NCBI GenBank assembly: GCA_963995505.1
Contig: OZ023197.1
Coordinates: 9,289,827-9,353,826 of the forward strand
Reading direction: 5' to 3'
Length of the DNA: 64,000 bases
Source: Hypericum androsaemum
Taxonomy: Eukaryota; Streptophyta; Magnoliopsida; Malpighiales; Hypericaceae
The notes under the pieces are model-generated. The model did no database searches. It was not told the DNA's origin and saw nothing but the letters and a program-made list of their open reading frames with translations. The position numbers and the translations under genes are program-made. Positions 45,852 to 57,923 of the stretch are shown one piece after another (position 1 is the first letter of the stretch; each line of letters starts with the position of its first letter).

Positions 45852-48256
45852 CCAGAGGCTTAGTTAGTGTTTCTTCATATTCTCTCTGCTGGACCTTGGC
45901 CCATGGGTTCCGAGCTGGCTTAATGAATAAATTTCCTAATTTAGCAAGGAATGAACAATTAAAATACAGTGTAATAAGTCTCTTCAAATTAAAAGTATCT
46001 AGAGCAAAATATTATTTGTATTTTTTTCATATCTTTATTTTTCAGAATCGAATAATATCGAATTCTATTTAAGAGGCGAATCTTTCGATAGTACTTTTAT
46101 TTACTTTGCAATATCAACTATTAGCTAAACTGTGCACCTACATTTTTGGAATATAAAATGATAGAGAGCATGCATATTAACGAAAAACCGAAGTTAGTAT
46201 ATCTAAGAAGGGCAACTCTCTTGATGGAGAGATACACTAAATTTATACACTGCATCCGTTACACGATTCTCCTATTACTCCTAGGTATTATTAGTATTCG
46301 ATTCTCCTATTACTCCTATGTATTATTAGTATTGCACGGTCACGTGTATAGAAATTCTATCTCAATATATTTTCAATTAATCGATGGAATCACGCATATT
46401 AGCACAGATGGGGGATTGGTAGACTATTTTATTATAATAGGGTAGACTAGTCTATTTAACTCTTATTATTAAACCGGGACTGTCCCCATAAAATCATTTT
46501 ATTATAATTATGTAGACCGTTTTATTATAATCGGACAGACTATTCTATCCAACCCTCATTATCCGAGACAGATTCGGTTTATCTGGACAGTCCCCGTGAA
46601 ACCATTTTATCATAACTAATAGACTATTTTATCATAACTGTGTAGACCATTTTATCTTTCAGAACGGTCCTGGCGCGTTCTACACGTTCAGGACCAAACC
46701 CAACCCCGCACAGATAACCTACTTTAACTATACGATTAGAGTTTGCGTGTCGATACAAGGATTCCTAAGCTGGAACGAGTTTTTGCTTGGAAGTAAGAGA
46801 AATGGTAGGTCTATGGAGATAGGGTCCGGCTGATATGCAAATTTTCTGGTAACGGTATCCTTATCAACATGTGCCAAGCAAGATAATTTGATATTTTCGA
46901 TAATGCAGAGAATTGTTTCCTAGTCTCAGACATGTGATAATTGGAACTTGCAGAGGGAAGACAAAGAGAGGTAGCTCTCCGGTAAATTTGGCATGACTCT
47001 TCCCTTTTTTAATAAATAGATTGTATTTATCAAAAAAAAATTGCCAAAATAGCAAGTTATTACACTTTCTATTATACACCATGACTCTTCATGCTCGTTT
47101 GAATTGGTCCATAATCTGATGCAAGAACTCATTCAAAAGGTCATAACTTGATTCCAACTAGAAAAGACAAGCACATAGATGCCAAAGGGTGATGGCTATC
47201 CAGGTGGACTAATAGGAGGAGGTGGAAACACATCATCATTATTTATACAATCAGTGATAGGAGGTAACCATCCCTAGTTCATCCGGCAAGGGTTGAACTA
47301 GATTGACCAGAAGTCTCGAGTGCAAGCACGTCTGAGTGTTAATATTTGATAAGAAGAGTTTTGTCACTATTTAAGGTACTGTCCGACTCGATCGTTAGGG
47401 TATAAATGTTCAAATATCAAATAATTTTGCAAAAATATAATACAAATTAACAGGAGGCAGACCTTGTCTCTTTATATGGATCTCTTTCTTTGGAATCCTT
47501 TTTCTTGTCCTATTATTTTGTAACTCATCACATTTTGTCTCAATTAAATTCTTAATGTCAATACACAAACGGAAAATGGCATTATTAGACCCTTTCCCTA
47601 TTGCATCTCTAAGAAACAGCATCTTGAGCTTTTAGTGATTTGGCAGGAAGCAGACATTGACTTGGCTCAGATCTTTTCAACCTCTCAGGATATGCTTACT
47701 TCCAACCTAAACCAAATGGTTTTTTGTGAGTATGACCTTATAATTTCCAAGATCTCTGAAGGGTTCTTGTGGATGGTCAGTGCTTCAACTTGCAACAAAC
47801 AGGACAAATAGAAAGAACCTGGAAGTGACTAATCTATTGGTGTTTGGTTTTAGCTCATGTAATATAATAGAATGAATTAACCAACAAGCACTTACATCAA
47901 TCAGTAAGGATGTAGTATTAGCCTAACTAAGAGATCTCGAGTTCGCACTCTTATGAACGCAGCAGCATTAAATATTTGTTGGAAAATTTTTGTCATCTTT
48001 CAAAAGCCCCACTCCATTCGAACCTCAAGTAGCCGGCATGTCCGGATACTAGTTGGTATAAAAAAAATACAATGAAGTAGTTGTCAAGGAATTCTAATTC
48101 AACTTATAATAAGACTAGATGGGACCATGGTCTTTGATTGAAAATTTCTTCTTCCTTTTGTCTTTTATCCGGACTTCACCATCCGATCACCGTATATTAT
48201 CTGTCAGGTTTGGCCTCTGACACCAGAGGAAAGGGTCATTTTTTAGCCTAAGAACG
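45852..48256. other. Intergenic upstream of the IDD gene
   Basis: No conserved gene seen. There is a direct duplication at about 46264-46337 (CGATTCTCCTATTACTCCTA, then GTATTATTAGTATT, twice) and diverged repeats with ACTATTTTATTATAAT-like motifs at 46420-46650. Copies of the dispersed SINE-like repeat lie on the minus strand at about 47290-47400 and 47900-48068. Confidence 0.5.
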
Positions 48257-50539
48257 ATGTCAGACTTTGTCTTTGAAGACGATGAACAGTTCCAGAGCTC
48301 CATCATCTCTGAGTCCCCTAACGGTAGTCCTTCGGCAACCGAACCCGGTATGGATGGATCAGCTCCGCCTAGCTCCATTACTGCCTCAAAGAAGAAGAGA
48401 AATCTCCCAGGGAATCCAGGTTAGAACTTTACAGACTCGATTCTCGCCGTGAGATGAACAAAAATGGTCCTTGTATCTATTTTCTTGCCTGCATAAATAA
48501 TTCGGACTTTACTCGGAAGACACTTGCATTGTCAAACTAATAGAACTAGACGTATATTCTTTTTTTTTATAGAAGGAACTAGACGTATATTCGGAAGTCT
48601 TCAATTGTCAAATCCTCAATTTTTCGGTCAAGAGAAGTACTTTCACAAGTCCTTAATGTTGAGATTAAAGATTTTGGATTGGATAGAAAGATTCTAATTT
48701 TAGGAGAATGTTGATCTCGCAACCCATTGTTGCTCATACGATTGCGTGTCATGTTGACAAAGTTAAAATTCGTGCAAACTTTGATTTAATAAATTTTTTT
48801 GCTAATTGAGAGTGTGGTGAACTTGGTTTTTTTATTTAAAAAAACTTCATAAATCAAAAGAAAAGATTACAATGAGTTCACGAAATCCTACCCCCGTTAA
48901 CCTCGAGGCATCCCTTAGCTGGGGATCCGCCCACCTTCCCACCTCGAGGGACTCACACACATCTCTATGTCCTAATTCGCTGGATCTACAATTTACAACA
49001 ATTTGTGTTCTTCGAGAGGTAATATCCATATTTAGCTATAAGTGGTAATTTAATGTAGCTATATCGATTGTCCGCGGCTACAATTTATGTATTCCACCAT
49101 AGCATTCGTTTCGTTTAGGTCAATTGCCTTGATTCCAACTTCTGTAAACTCACAAATTCTATTGTCTGATTTAATTTATTTTATCAAATTTGAAATTTTT
49201 TTAACTCGTATACGCATTATGTCATTAGGCAAAATTAACTCCGGCTCCAATAAACTGTTTTATTAAGATGTTTACTTCAACTTTGCAGATCCAGAAGCTG
49301 AGGTCGTATCATTATCCCCAAGAACTCTGATGGCAACGAACAGATACATCTGTGAGGTGTGCCACAAAGGATTCCAGCGAGACCAGAACCTGCAACTCCA
49401 CAGAAGAGGCCACAACCTCCCATGGAAGCTCAAGCAGAGAGCAACCACAGAGGTCAAGAAAAGGGTCTACGTGTGTCCCGAGCCAACCTGTGTGCACCAC
49501 AATCCGAGCCGCGCCCTTGGTGACCTGACCGGCATCAAGAAGCACTTCTGCAGGAAGCACGGCGAGAAGAAGTGGAAGTGCGACAAATGCTCGAAGCGAT
49601 ACGCTGTCCAGTCGGATTGGAAGGCTCATGCTAAGATCTGTGGAACACGAGAGTACCGTTGCGATTGTGGTACTATCTTTTCAAGGTACGTATAGAGAGT
49701 TTGAACCCTGGACCGCCAGGCAGATAACCAAATGGCATTTAATTGCTGAGCCTGAGAAATCCATTTATTTGTGCAGAAAGGACAGCTTTGTAACTCACAG
49801 AGCCTTCTGTGACGCGTTGGCTGAGGAGAACTACAAGGCGAACCAGAGCCAAGCACAGGAGCTGTTCACTTCATCCATGCCGAGTTCGGACTCCTGCTCG
49901 AACAGAAGCTCCATGATGAACCTAACCATCTCGAGCGAGAACGGAGACAGCCCGTTGAGGCCGTTGTCTCTGAACACAACAGGGATGATGACGATGCCAA
50001 TGCTCAACCCGAGGAACACGATGGCTTTCTTCAGCTCCCACCCGGACGGCTCGAGCACTTTGCCACTCGAAATAGGTGCTGCTGCGTATATGTCTGCAAC
50101 AGCATTGTTGCAGAAAGCTGCAGAAATGGGGTCTAAGATCAGTGACAATTCGATAGCGCCAATTCTCTTCAGAGGATTCACCGGATACTCTGCTACTAGC
50201 GCGAACTCATCCGGGTCGATCCAGGATATCCAGCCAGTTGTTGGCAGCAACATGGCACCAGCATACATGGATCCGGGATACCGGAGAAGCAACTACCCCG
50301 TCTCGCAGGACGGACATTATCCGCCTCCTTTCGTGATGCCGGAAAGTGGGAATGCAACTGATGTACTAGGCCAAGACGTGTATATGGGAGGAGGGGAAAA
50401 GATGACCCTTGATTTCCTTGGGGTGGAAACTACAGGTCAAACTATTGTGGGAAAGAAACGAAGCTATGAAGCCAGCTTGGCTGGTGCAGGATACTCGAAC
50501 TCACACGAAAATGTGCAGAATGTGCAATCCCCCTGGTAA
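48257..50539 (+). CDS. INDETERMINATE-domain (IDD) C2H2 zinc-finger transcription factor
   Basis: Three coding exons, 48257-48419, 49289-49685 and 49777-50539, with GT-AG borders, give 440 residues. The ID domain follows a nuclear-localisation-like KKKRNLPGNP (residues 45-54). Zinc finger 1 is YICEVCHKGFQRDQNLQLHR (C76, C79, H92, H96). Finger 2 uses C117, C122, H140 and H145. Two C2HC fingers follow: C152, C155, H168, C172 and C179, C181, H194, C198. Intron 2 falls inside the last finger, at SR/KDSF. The C-terminus has the conserved SATALLQKAAEMGSK and the short motif MTLDFLGV near the end. IDD proteins act in the nucleus, in root patterning, gibberellin/DELLA signalling, flowering or starch control depending on the member. 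I cannot tell which member this is. Confidence 0.93.
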
Positions 50540-52309
50540 AGCCACAGGCTTCCTTCAAGTAGAAACTACTTTAGTTATAGTCCTAGTCCAAGCAATGGAT
50601 GCAATTGTGTTAAAACTTGGTTGGAGAAAACTTTTATATATTTATGATTATGTCCGACTCGAATTTGGGTTAGTTGACACGATTCGTGTTCAGTTTTCCA
50701 CCAAAAACTTCGGTTCTAGTCCTCTAAGAGAAAATTAGGGGTTGGTTGTCTGATACCTGACTGCTGTGGTGAGCAACTTTAATGATCTGATGAACTAGAA
50801 ATATGTTTTTTTAAAGATATGACTTAAAGTCTTTCATTATAAAATAAAATCAAGATTACTTGACATAAAAACAAAGTACTTAAACATAACAACATAAAAT
50901 ATGAAGATGGACTTAGTGTTGTAAACTATTGCTACAATGAGACCACCCTGCAAAGCAACGAATTTGATTGTCTTGATCATATTATAAATTTCAAGTGCTA
51001 ATAAAAACTTAACCAAATAACTACTAAGCTCAACCAATAAACGGGGCATTTGCCCCTCAAGCTCACATTGTTGAACGATAAAATTTAAAAAGAATCCAAA
51101 AAAATTCTCTCTCCATCCCCCTCCTCCCGTCTCTCTCTCAACCGATGAAGATAACACGCCGACCTATAACCTGAGGTATGCTCGGGAAAAATGTTCAATG
51201 AAATATATGTCTGTTGCACTCGTGAGTTAACCAAATTTCGGAATCTTAAGGCCATCTGCAACGGGAAAAATGGTGGGTCGCGACCCACCCCATGTCAGAA
51301 AAATAAAAAAAAAGGCAAAATAGTTATAGATCATGTTGTTTGAAGAAATTGATTAATCAGGACAAACAAGTATTGATTAGTCCCTTATGTTTGAAAATTA
51401 AACTAGTTAGTCCCTCAACCAGTTTTTTCAAATCATTTTTAATAAAATTCCAAATATACCCTTAACTCTCTTCACACCAGAGGAGAACCTCCCCCATTCT
51501 TCTCTCTTCACGAGCCATCCACCCAAATCATCCACGGCAATATTTTTTTTTGTTTTTTTAATCTAGTTTAGTTATATTTGGTATAATATTATTCGATAAA
51601 AATATGAAATTTTGTATTTTTAAATTTTTTATAAATTGAGCCTAATATTTTTTAAGGGTATAGAATTAATTTTTAATTTTGTATGAAAATTTGTATAACT
51701 AATACATGTTTGTGGATGAGAGAAAAATTATTTATTTATACTATGATGTTGGGATGGGTTGTTGTTGTGAGTATCGAATATTTAATTGGATTGAGTTGGG
51801 TATGAATGAGTAAAAAATTAATTATTTATTTCGTGACTTAGGTTGTGATGGGTTGTTATTGTGGGTAGCCTAAGTGAATGCATGTCCAATCCAAAGCCAA
51901 TTTTTAATTTTTTTAAATAAATTTTTACACAATGATTACCTATGTCAGGGTTTAATTCTGGAATTCCTTGAAATTATACGCACCTAGTATCCTTAGGCTA
52001 AAAACCAATTTTTTTACCAAAGCCAATTTTTAATAAATTTTAAAAATACATCTTATTTTTTTAAAAAAACCTTAAAATTTGTTTAGAGAATCAATCCAAT
52101 TTTATAAAAAGATAGTCGAAGTCGAATTTCATAGAAGATAGAGAATTTTGAGCGCATTTTGACAATTTAGGGAAACTATATTAGATATTATATTGGATTT
52201 GTGTATGCATTATGGCAAACTATAAAGAACTATGGCTGTTTTGGTCTTGAAATTACTCAAAAAAAATTATGAATATATTAGATTAGATTATTGTTGTAGA
52301 CCTCCTTAA
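50540..52309. other. Intergenic, 3' flank of the IDD gene
   Basis: AT-rich. The first few hundred bases are probably 3' untranslated region. No gene recognised. Confidence 0.5.
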
Positions 52310-52318
52310 CTTTTTTTA

Positions 52319-53283
52319 GGGAAAAGTCCACTTTAGTACCCTGTGGTATCGCAAAAAATCCCGTCAGTACCTTGTGGTTTAAAACGTATCAATTGAATCA
52401 TACTTATTCCAATTAACATCAATTAGAGGCCCGGGCAGCTGCCCGGACCTGCCCAAACCTACCCGAGCGCTGCCCGGGCCACGTGGCAGCCACGTCACCA
52501 ATTTTGATGACGTGGCGCCACGTCACCAAGAGGAGGAGGAGGAGGTGGGGAGGAGGAGGAGGAGGACGCGGGGGGAGGAGGAGGAGGAGGAGGACGCGGG
52601 GGGAGGAGGAGGAGGACGCGGGGGAGGAGGAGGAGGACGCGGGGGGAGGAGGAGGAGGAGGAGGAAGTGGGGGAGGAGGAGGAGGACGCTGGGGGAGGAG
52701 GAGGAGGAGGAGGAAGCGGGGGAGGAGGAGGAGGAGGACGTGGGGAGGAGGAGGAGGAGGAGGCGGGGGGAAGAGGAGGAGGAGGAGGAAGCGGGGGAGG
52801 AGGAGGAGGAGGACGCGGGGGGAGGAGGAGGAGGACGCGGGGGGAGGAGGAGGAGGACGTGGGGGGAGGAGGAGGAGGAAGCGGGGGAGGAGGAGGAGGA
52901 GGACGTGGGGAGGAGGAGGAGGAGGACGCGGGGGGAGGAGGAGGAGGAGGAGGAAGCGGGGGAGGAGGAGGAGGAGGAAGCGGGGGGAGGAGGAGTACGC
53001 GGGAGGAGGAGAAGGAGGGGAGGAGGCGGAGGAGGGGAGGAGGAGGAGGCGGAGGAGGAGGAGGAGGAGGATGTCCACGTGGCGCCACGTCATCAAAATT
53101 TGGTGACGTGGCTGGCCACGTGGTTCGGGCAGCGGTCGGGTAGGTTCTGGCAGGTCCGGGCAGCTGCCCGGGCCTCTAATTGATGTTAATTGGAATAAGT
53201 ATGACTCAATTGATACGTTTTAAACCACAGGGTACTGACGGGATTTTTCGCGATACCACAGGGTACTAAAGTGCACTTTTCCC
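52319..53283. mobile_element. Long-TIR MULE carrying a purine minisatellite
   Basis: TIRs of about 210 bases (52319-52529, 53073-53283) start GGGAAAAGTCCACTTTAGTA, as in the element at 8566. The flanks CTTTTTTTA (52310-52318) and CTTTTTTA (53284-53291) differ by one T, a 9-bp target duplication with slippage. Each arm carries the palindromes CCGGGCAGCTGCCCGG and ACGTGGCGCCACGT. The 540-base centre is one long G/A-rich tandem array. No transposase. Confidence 0.9.
52528..53071. repeat. G/A-only-biased minisatellite, GGGGGAGGAGGAGGAGGACGC units
   Basis: About 540 bases, nearly all purine on the plus strand, made of GAGGAGGAGGA runs punctuated by GACGCGGGGG, GAAGCGGGGG or GACGTGGGG. Unit spacing varies from about 21 to 36 bases in multiples of three. 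The long frames over it (up to 225 codons, both strands) are artefacts of triplet periodicity. It could form G-quadruplex or triplex DNA. Confidence 0.9.
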
Positions 53284-53654
53284 CTTTTTTATACTATCCG
53301 GTATCCAGATTTATTAGACTGATTAATACAAATTTGAATAATTTTGAAAGATAACAAAGTGTTTAACACCGCTACAAATCTAATGACTCGAACATGATAC
53401 CTATTTAAATTAGAAAAACACTCGGTTTATCTTGTTGGTTTGTAGAATTCCTGAATTTATTCCTGATTCAACACAACTTTTTTGAAGATAAACAAATCCA
53501 TGTGTTTATCCATTTTAACAGATCCATTAGATCTAGATTCAGGTAGACGGAGTAGATTAGTCAAGTTGACCAAAGAGATTGCCATCTATCTTAGCAGCGG
53601 GACAGAACAGTGAGAACACTTGAAAAGACAACAACTGTAAGAAGAAAGGCGAAA

Positions 53655-55390
53655 ATGGCGGCGGAGCAGCATCCGTACGAGCCCAGAGATCTCCATCTTC
53701 CAGGCTTCGTCCCCGGATTCCTTTCCCAGTCCACCATCCTCGCCGTCTTCGCCGCCGCCTCCCTCATCGTCGTTTCCCTCACATGGGTCCTCTCTGGTCT
53801 GCTCTCTCTCTCTCTCTCTCTCTCTGGGTAGCTTCCATTTTTGTCGTTAAAGTCTCGGTCTTTCTGGTCACTTGGTTGTTGGGTTCTTTGCAATTCGTTT
53901 GGTGGTTGGTAAAGATTGAATCTTTATCCACTGTACTATTTCCCTTTTTTTTCCGGGTTGATTGGTTTAAGTCGTTCTTTGACTTGCTATGTGGCCGACT
54001 TTAGGAGTGTTCATGGGTTTCTTGGCTATGGCTTGGATCTGTTCTTCAACCAGTCTGCATCTGGTTTACTGCCATTCTTTGAAAATGAAGGGGAGTTGGT
54101 GAATAGAATTGGATGGTTCGTTAAGTTAACGAGCGGTGCTTATGGATTGAGCAAAGAGAGTTGGGGTTGTTTAAAGACCTGTGCTTATCGTCCTATCTTC
54201 GGCTTTAGACTTTTAACCGGGCTTTATAGTTCGTAAAGACTTCGTTCACTTTGTTTATGAGATAATTATTGGAGTGGAACTGATTTTGAAGTTTGAGTTG
54301 CATAGAATGTAGCAGAGGCAATGATCTGAGAAATGTTGGTTGCTGTCTCCACTTGTAGAGAATGTTGCTTCCACTTCTGTGTATGAAATGCAACTAAAAT
54401 TATAACCACCTAGGATTTTTATCCTTCTACTATTGCTTTTATTATTCTCAGCAAGTTGTTCAGGTGATGGAAAAAACCTTAGATTTAACCCTGTTCCGAG
54501 CTCCGGTTCAGATGCTTGCACTGGACATTCACAGAATGTTTTTTCTCTGGACCTTTTCTTGACTTGTTCATATAACATTTATGGAGTTCGGTAATTTCGT
54601 GGGTCATTGGTGGCCTATAGTGTCTAATTGATTGTTATAATTTTTTTCATGCCAGGAATGTCGCGCAAGGTTAAAAAGCTTGATAGGGTTCTGATGTGCT
54701 GGTGGGCCTTTACTGGTCTTACACACATGATCCTCGAAGGGTATTTTGTGTTTTCTCCGGAGTTTTACAAGGAGAAGACACCTTTCTATCTGGCTGAAGT
54801 TTGTAAGTACTCCGTCCTATTGACGATCCATTTCGTCTTAGCAAAGCCAAGACGGTACTCTTAAGTCTAAATTTGGCAATAAAGTTCTTCTTTGGTTTTG
54901 TCAGGGAAAGAATACAGCAAAGGTGATTCAAGATATGCAGGAAGGGATGCCGGAGTCGTCACCGTTGAAGGATTGACAGCAGTTTTTGAGGGTCCAGCCT
55001 GCCTTTTAGCAGTGTATGATATAATTCTGCTTTAGCGCAACTTCTTCTTTGCGAAACCACAAAAAAAAAGAGACTTTATGTTCAGTAATTTCCTTTTTGT
55101 GTTTTCTGATACTTTGCAGGTACGCAATTGCCGCCGGTAAGCCGTATAGCTACATACTTCAGTTTGCTATTTCAATGGGGCAGCTCTACGGGACGTTTGT
55201 GTATTACATAACTTCCTACTTGCAAGGAGACAAGTTTGCTGCAAACTCCTACTACTACATTGCCTACTTCATCTGTGCAAACGCCTCGTGGATCGTTATA
55301 CCCTCGCTCATTTGTGTCCGATGTTGGAGGAAGATCTCCACTGCGGTTGCAGCACAAGGCCAGAAGAGGACTAAAGCTCACCGGAGCTGA
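53655..55390 (+). CDS. HYD1: Sterol delta8,delta7-isomerase (EBP family, HYDRA1)
   Basis: Four exons, 53655-53796, 54656-54802, 54905-55013 and 55120-55390, with GT-AG borders, encode 222 residues, the usual plant length. The enzyme shifts the C8 double bond of sterol intermediates to C7 in the endoplasmic reticulum, a step toward campesterol, sitosterol and brassinosteroids. Evidence: [15 protein letters not shown] near the N-terminus, then four or five hydrophobic helices, and the family motifs [19 protein letters not shown] (His and Glu of the active site), [16 protein letters not shown] and [19 protein letters not shown], then [36 protein letters not shown], and a basic tail (QKRTKAHRS) typical of ER membrane proteins. 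All catalytic-region residues appear intact. The ATG fits the family start and lies in a good context (GAAAATGGCG). A (TC)n run starts intron 1. I infer a functional housekeeping gene. Confidence 0.95.
53800..53826. repeat. (CT)n microsatellite at the start of HYD1 intron 1
   Basis: Twelve or so CT dinucleotides directly after the 5' splice site. It lies in the intron, so it should not alter the protein. Confidence 0.9.
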
Positions 55391-55639
55391 TAAAATGTGG
55401 GCCACTTCAGGATTCATGCTTTACCTTTGTTGGTTGGTCCATCTATTTCATGCTTTAGTCAATTTTTTTTTTAACTTGACCATGCAACTTTTGGTTTATT
55501 TTACCTTCTTGAATGTCACAGTTCTTTAATGCTAAGATAATTTTCTTCCCATTTCCTATCTTCTTCGACCCTATCAGAAATTTGGCTGCGAGGCGATTTC
55601 ACCTATTATTATTTGGAGGTACATGTGGATTTCATTTAT

Positions 55640-56881
55640 AATAAAAAAAATTGTTTTTAGAGTCGAACACCGCTTGATATGGCCACTTTCTGTTTTTTTT
55701 TTCGTTTCCAGTTAAATCAAATTTGATGTTTGTGGGAATAGTTTGTAATTGTACCAAAAATAATTCCCAATTGTGAGAAAAAGGGAAGAACCCTAATTCC
55801 CAAATAAGCATAGTAAAGAGGCAAAGAAATGTCTCAACACAGAATCCAAGGCCATGAACTCCCAAGATAACCTTAAATGGCCACGATCCAGATGAAAAAA
55901 ACTCAATGTCTTGAACTGGGTCTCTGGTTGATTGCTTGTAAGAAGATGAATAAAGGTAGTGCAGATGGTTAGGGTTCGAAATGTGGGATTTTTAGGTTGG
56001 TGGGCTTGGAATTGACTGTTTTGCGGAGATTATCTTCTGGGTTGCTGCGAATTTGGGCATTTTAGTGTGTTTTGGGGTGATTTCGATTTCAACTTTCGGG
56101 TTCGTGTCGTCCGTCAACATTGCCTCTCAGCTTCCTCTCCTCCGGGTTTAGCTTGAGGTTTGACTTGGCTGTTTGGATTGGTGCCCACCAGTAGCTTCCA
56201 CTGCTCGTCCTTCAAGAAATTTTCTTTGATTTTTGTTTCTAATTGATTTTGATTTCTCAGGTTTGAATTTTAGTTTTGGATTTTGGTTGCGTGTATTTCA
56301 TTAAAAAGTTTGGATTTGTTTTTGAGTTTGAATCTTGGTTAGAGGTTGGAGGTAAGAGATGAAGTGGGAGGAAAGAGAAGGGATAGGAAAGAAGGATTTT
56401 TTTTGTTTTTGAAGTAGAAGGGGCATTTTGGTCATTTTAAGTGAGCCTTCGCCAGAGAATATGGCATATTCCGGCGACAGGGACCCGAGAGTAGAATAAA
56501 ATCAAACTCGAGGAACAACAGAATCGTTTTTCAAACAAGGTGGACTTCGGACTGAGAAAGTTGGCCGAACCGGAAAAAATCGGAACTGGATTTTTAGATA
56601 TATTGCAAACCGGACTGGACTGGACCCACTCCTTTCTGGTCCGGGTCTGGTCTAGTTCGACCTAAAATCGGACCGGAGTACCCAAAAAATACACAAACAA
56701 TGAGATTCAGACCGAACTGGACCGGACCGAAAACTGAATTTCTTATATTATCTAGATCGGACTGGACCGTTTTCTTTTTTGGTCCGATCTAGTCTAGTTT
56801 TTTCGGTCTGGGTTGGTCCGGTTTAACAAATTTTGGTTTATTTACTCACCCTAGGTGGACTCAGTTGAGAGTAATTTTCCC
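55640..56881. mobile_element. Eroded MULE of the Pack-MULE family, left end not found
   Basis: About 56270-56545 aligns with the right interior and TIR of the element at 6636-8366 (GGGGCATTTTGGTCATTTTAA, CGCC-GAGAATATGG, ATTCCGGCGACAGGGACCCG, AGAGTAGAATAAAATCAAAC). The terminal part (GTAATTTTCCC, ending 56881) is separated from it by a hAT insertion. The left TIR is not seen, so the stated start is a guess. Confidence 0.5.
56547..56853. mobile_element. hAT-type MITE nested in the MULE remnant
   Basis: 8-bp direct duplications GGTGGACT flank it (56539-56546, 56854-56861), the hAT signature. The right end, read inward, is TAGGGTGAGTAAATAAACC, the well-known plant hAT terminal type; the left end TCGGACTGAGAAAG is a decayed form. 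The inside is rich in inverted CCGGACC/GGTCCGG motifs. Confidence 0.75.
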
Positions 56882-57302
56882 ATTTGACTTTTATACATCA
56901 GAAGTTTCCAAACCAAACAACAAACACAAATTCCCATCGAAATCATAAGAGATGACCATGTGATGACCGCAAAACCTAACCAACCATCTCAAGATTGTAT
57001 TAATAATCTCATTTCAGAACAAATCCGAAGCATAAAATTAGCATAGCCAGCAGAGGACAGAATTGACACTAGAAACACCCAGAAAGCAAGCGGAAAACCA
57101 CCGCTATCGAGATCAACCACACTTTGTGTGGCTTGCGCTTCAGTTTCGTTTCATTTTGGTGCTCCTCCTTGCACATGTTGTAACGGTTTATGTTGTCAGA
57201 ATAGTGTTGGTAATTCTATGTTGTTAGTATTCAATTTGTGCTCTTGCAAACCCTTTTAAAAACTTCTTTCCTACTTTTGGCAAGTGAACAATATTTAAAT
57301 TT

Positions 57303-57923
57303 GGGCAAATTACCCTCACATCCCTGAGGTTTGGTCACCCTTCCCCTAGGGTCCCTGACTTTTGGAAAAAATTGTCCCGTCCCTAAATTTTGACGATAAT
57401 AGACTCTCGGATCCCTGGCTGACGTCATCGGCTCTTTTTTTCATTTTTGGTCATGGAAATGACCAAAATACTCTTAAACAAAAAATAATTTTTTTTACCT
57501 TCTTCAACCTTTTACCTCCCCCTCCCGCTCCCCCTCTCCCCTTCCCGCTCCCGCTCCCCCCCTCCTTCCCCTCTCCCCCTCCCGTTCCCTCCCTCTCCCC
57601 CTCCCGCTCCCGCTCCCCCCTGGCTACGGGGAGAACGGGTTAGCGGGAGCGGGAGGGGGGGAGCGGGAGCGAGAGCGAGAGGGGGAGAGGGAGGGAGGGG
57701 GAGGGGGAGGTAAAAGGTTGAAGAAGGTAAAAAAATTTATTTATTGTTTAAGGGTATTTTGGTCATTTCCATGACCAAAAATGAAAAAAAGAGTCGATGA
57801 CGTCAGCCAGGAACCCGAGAGTCTATTATCGTCAAAACTTAGGGACGGGACAATCTTTTTCCAAAAGTTAGGGACCCTAGGGGGAGGATGACCAAACCTC
57901 AGGGATGTGAGGGTAATTTGCCC
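57303..57923. mobile_element. MULE MITE that is palindromic along most of its length
   Basis: Starts GGGCAAATTACCCTCACATC; perfect 9-bp duplications TTTAAATTT flank it (57294-57302, 57924-57932). The TIRs pass without a unique centre into a CCCGCTCCCG-rich arm (57520-57620) and its purine complement (57630-57720), so nearly the whole 621 bases could fold as one hairpin. Non-coding. Confidence 0.9.

Noticed and set aside
47410..47622. 70-codon minus-strand frame rich in Lys and Arg
   Set aside because: No recognisable domain and no conserved neighbours; could be a transposon relic but nothing supports it.
52419..53183. Five overlapping frames of 158-225 codons, Gly/Glu/Arg or Pro/Ser/Leu-rich, on both strands
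   Set aside because: They exist only because the GGA-type array has three-base periodicity. No domain, start context or intron structure supports a protein.
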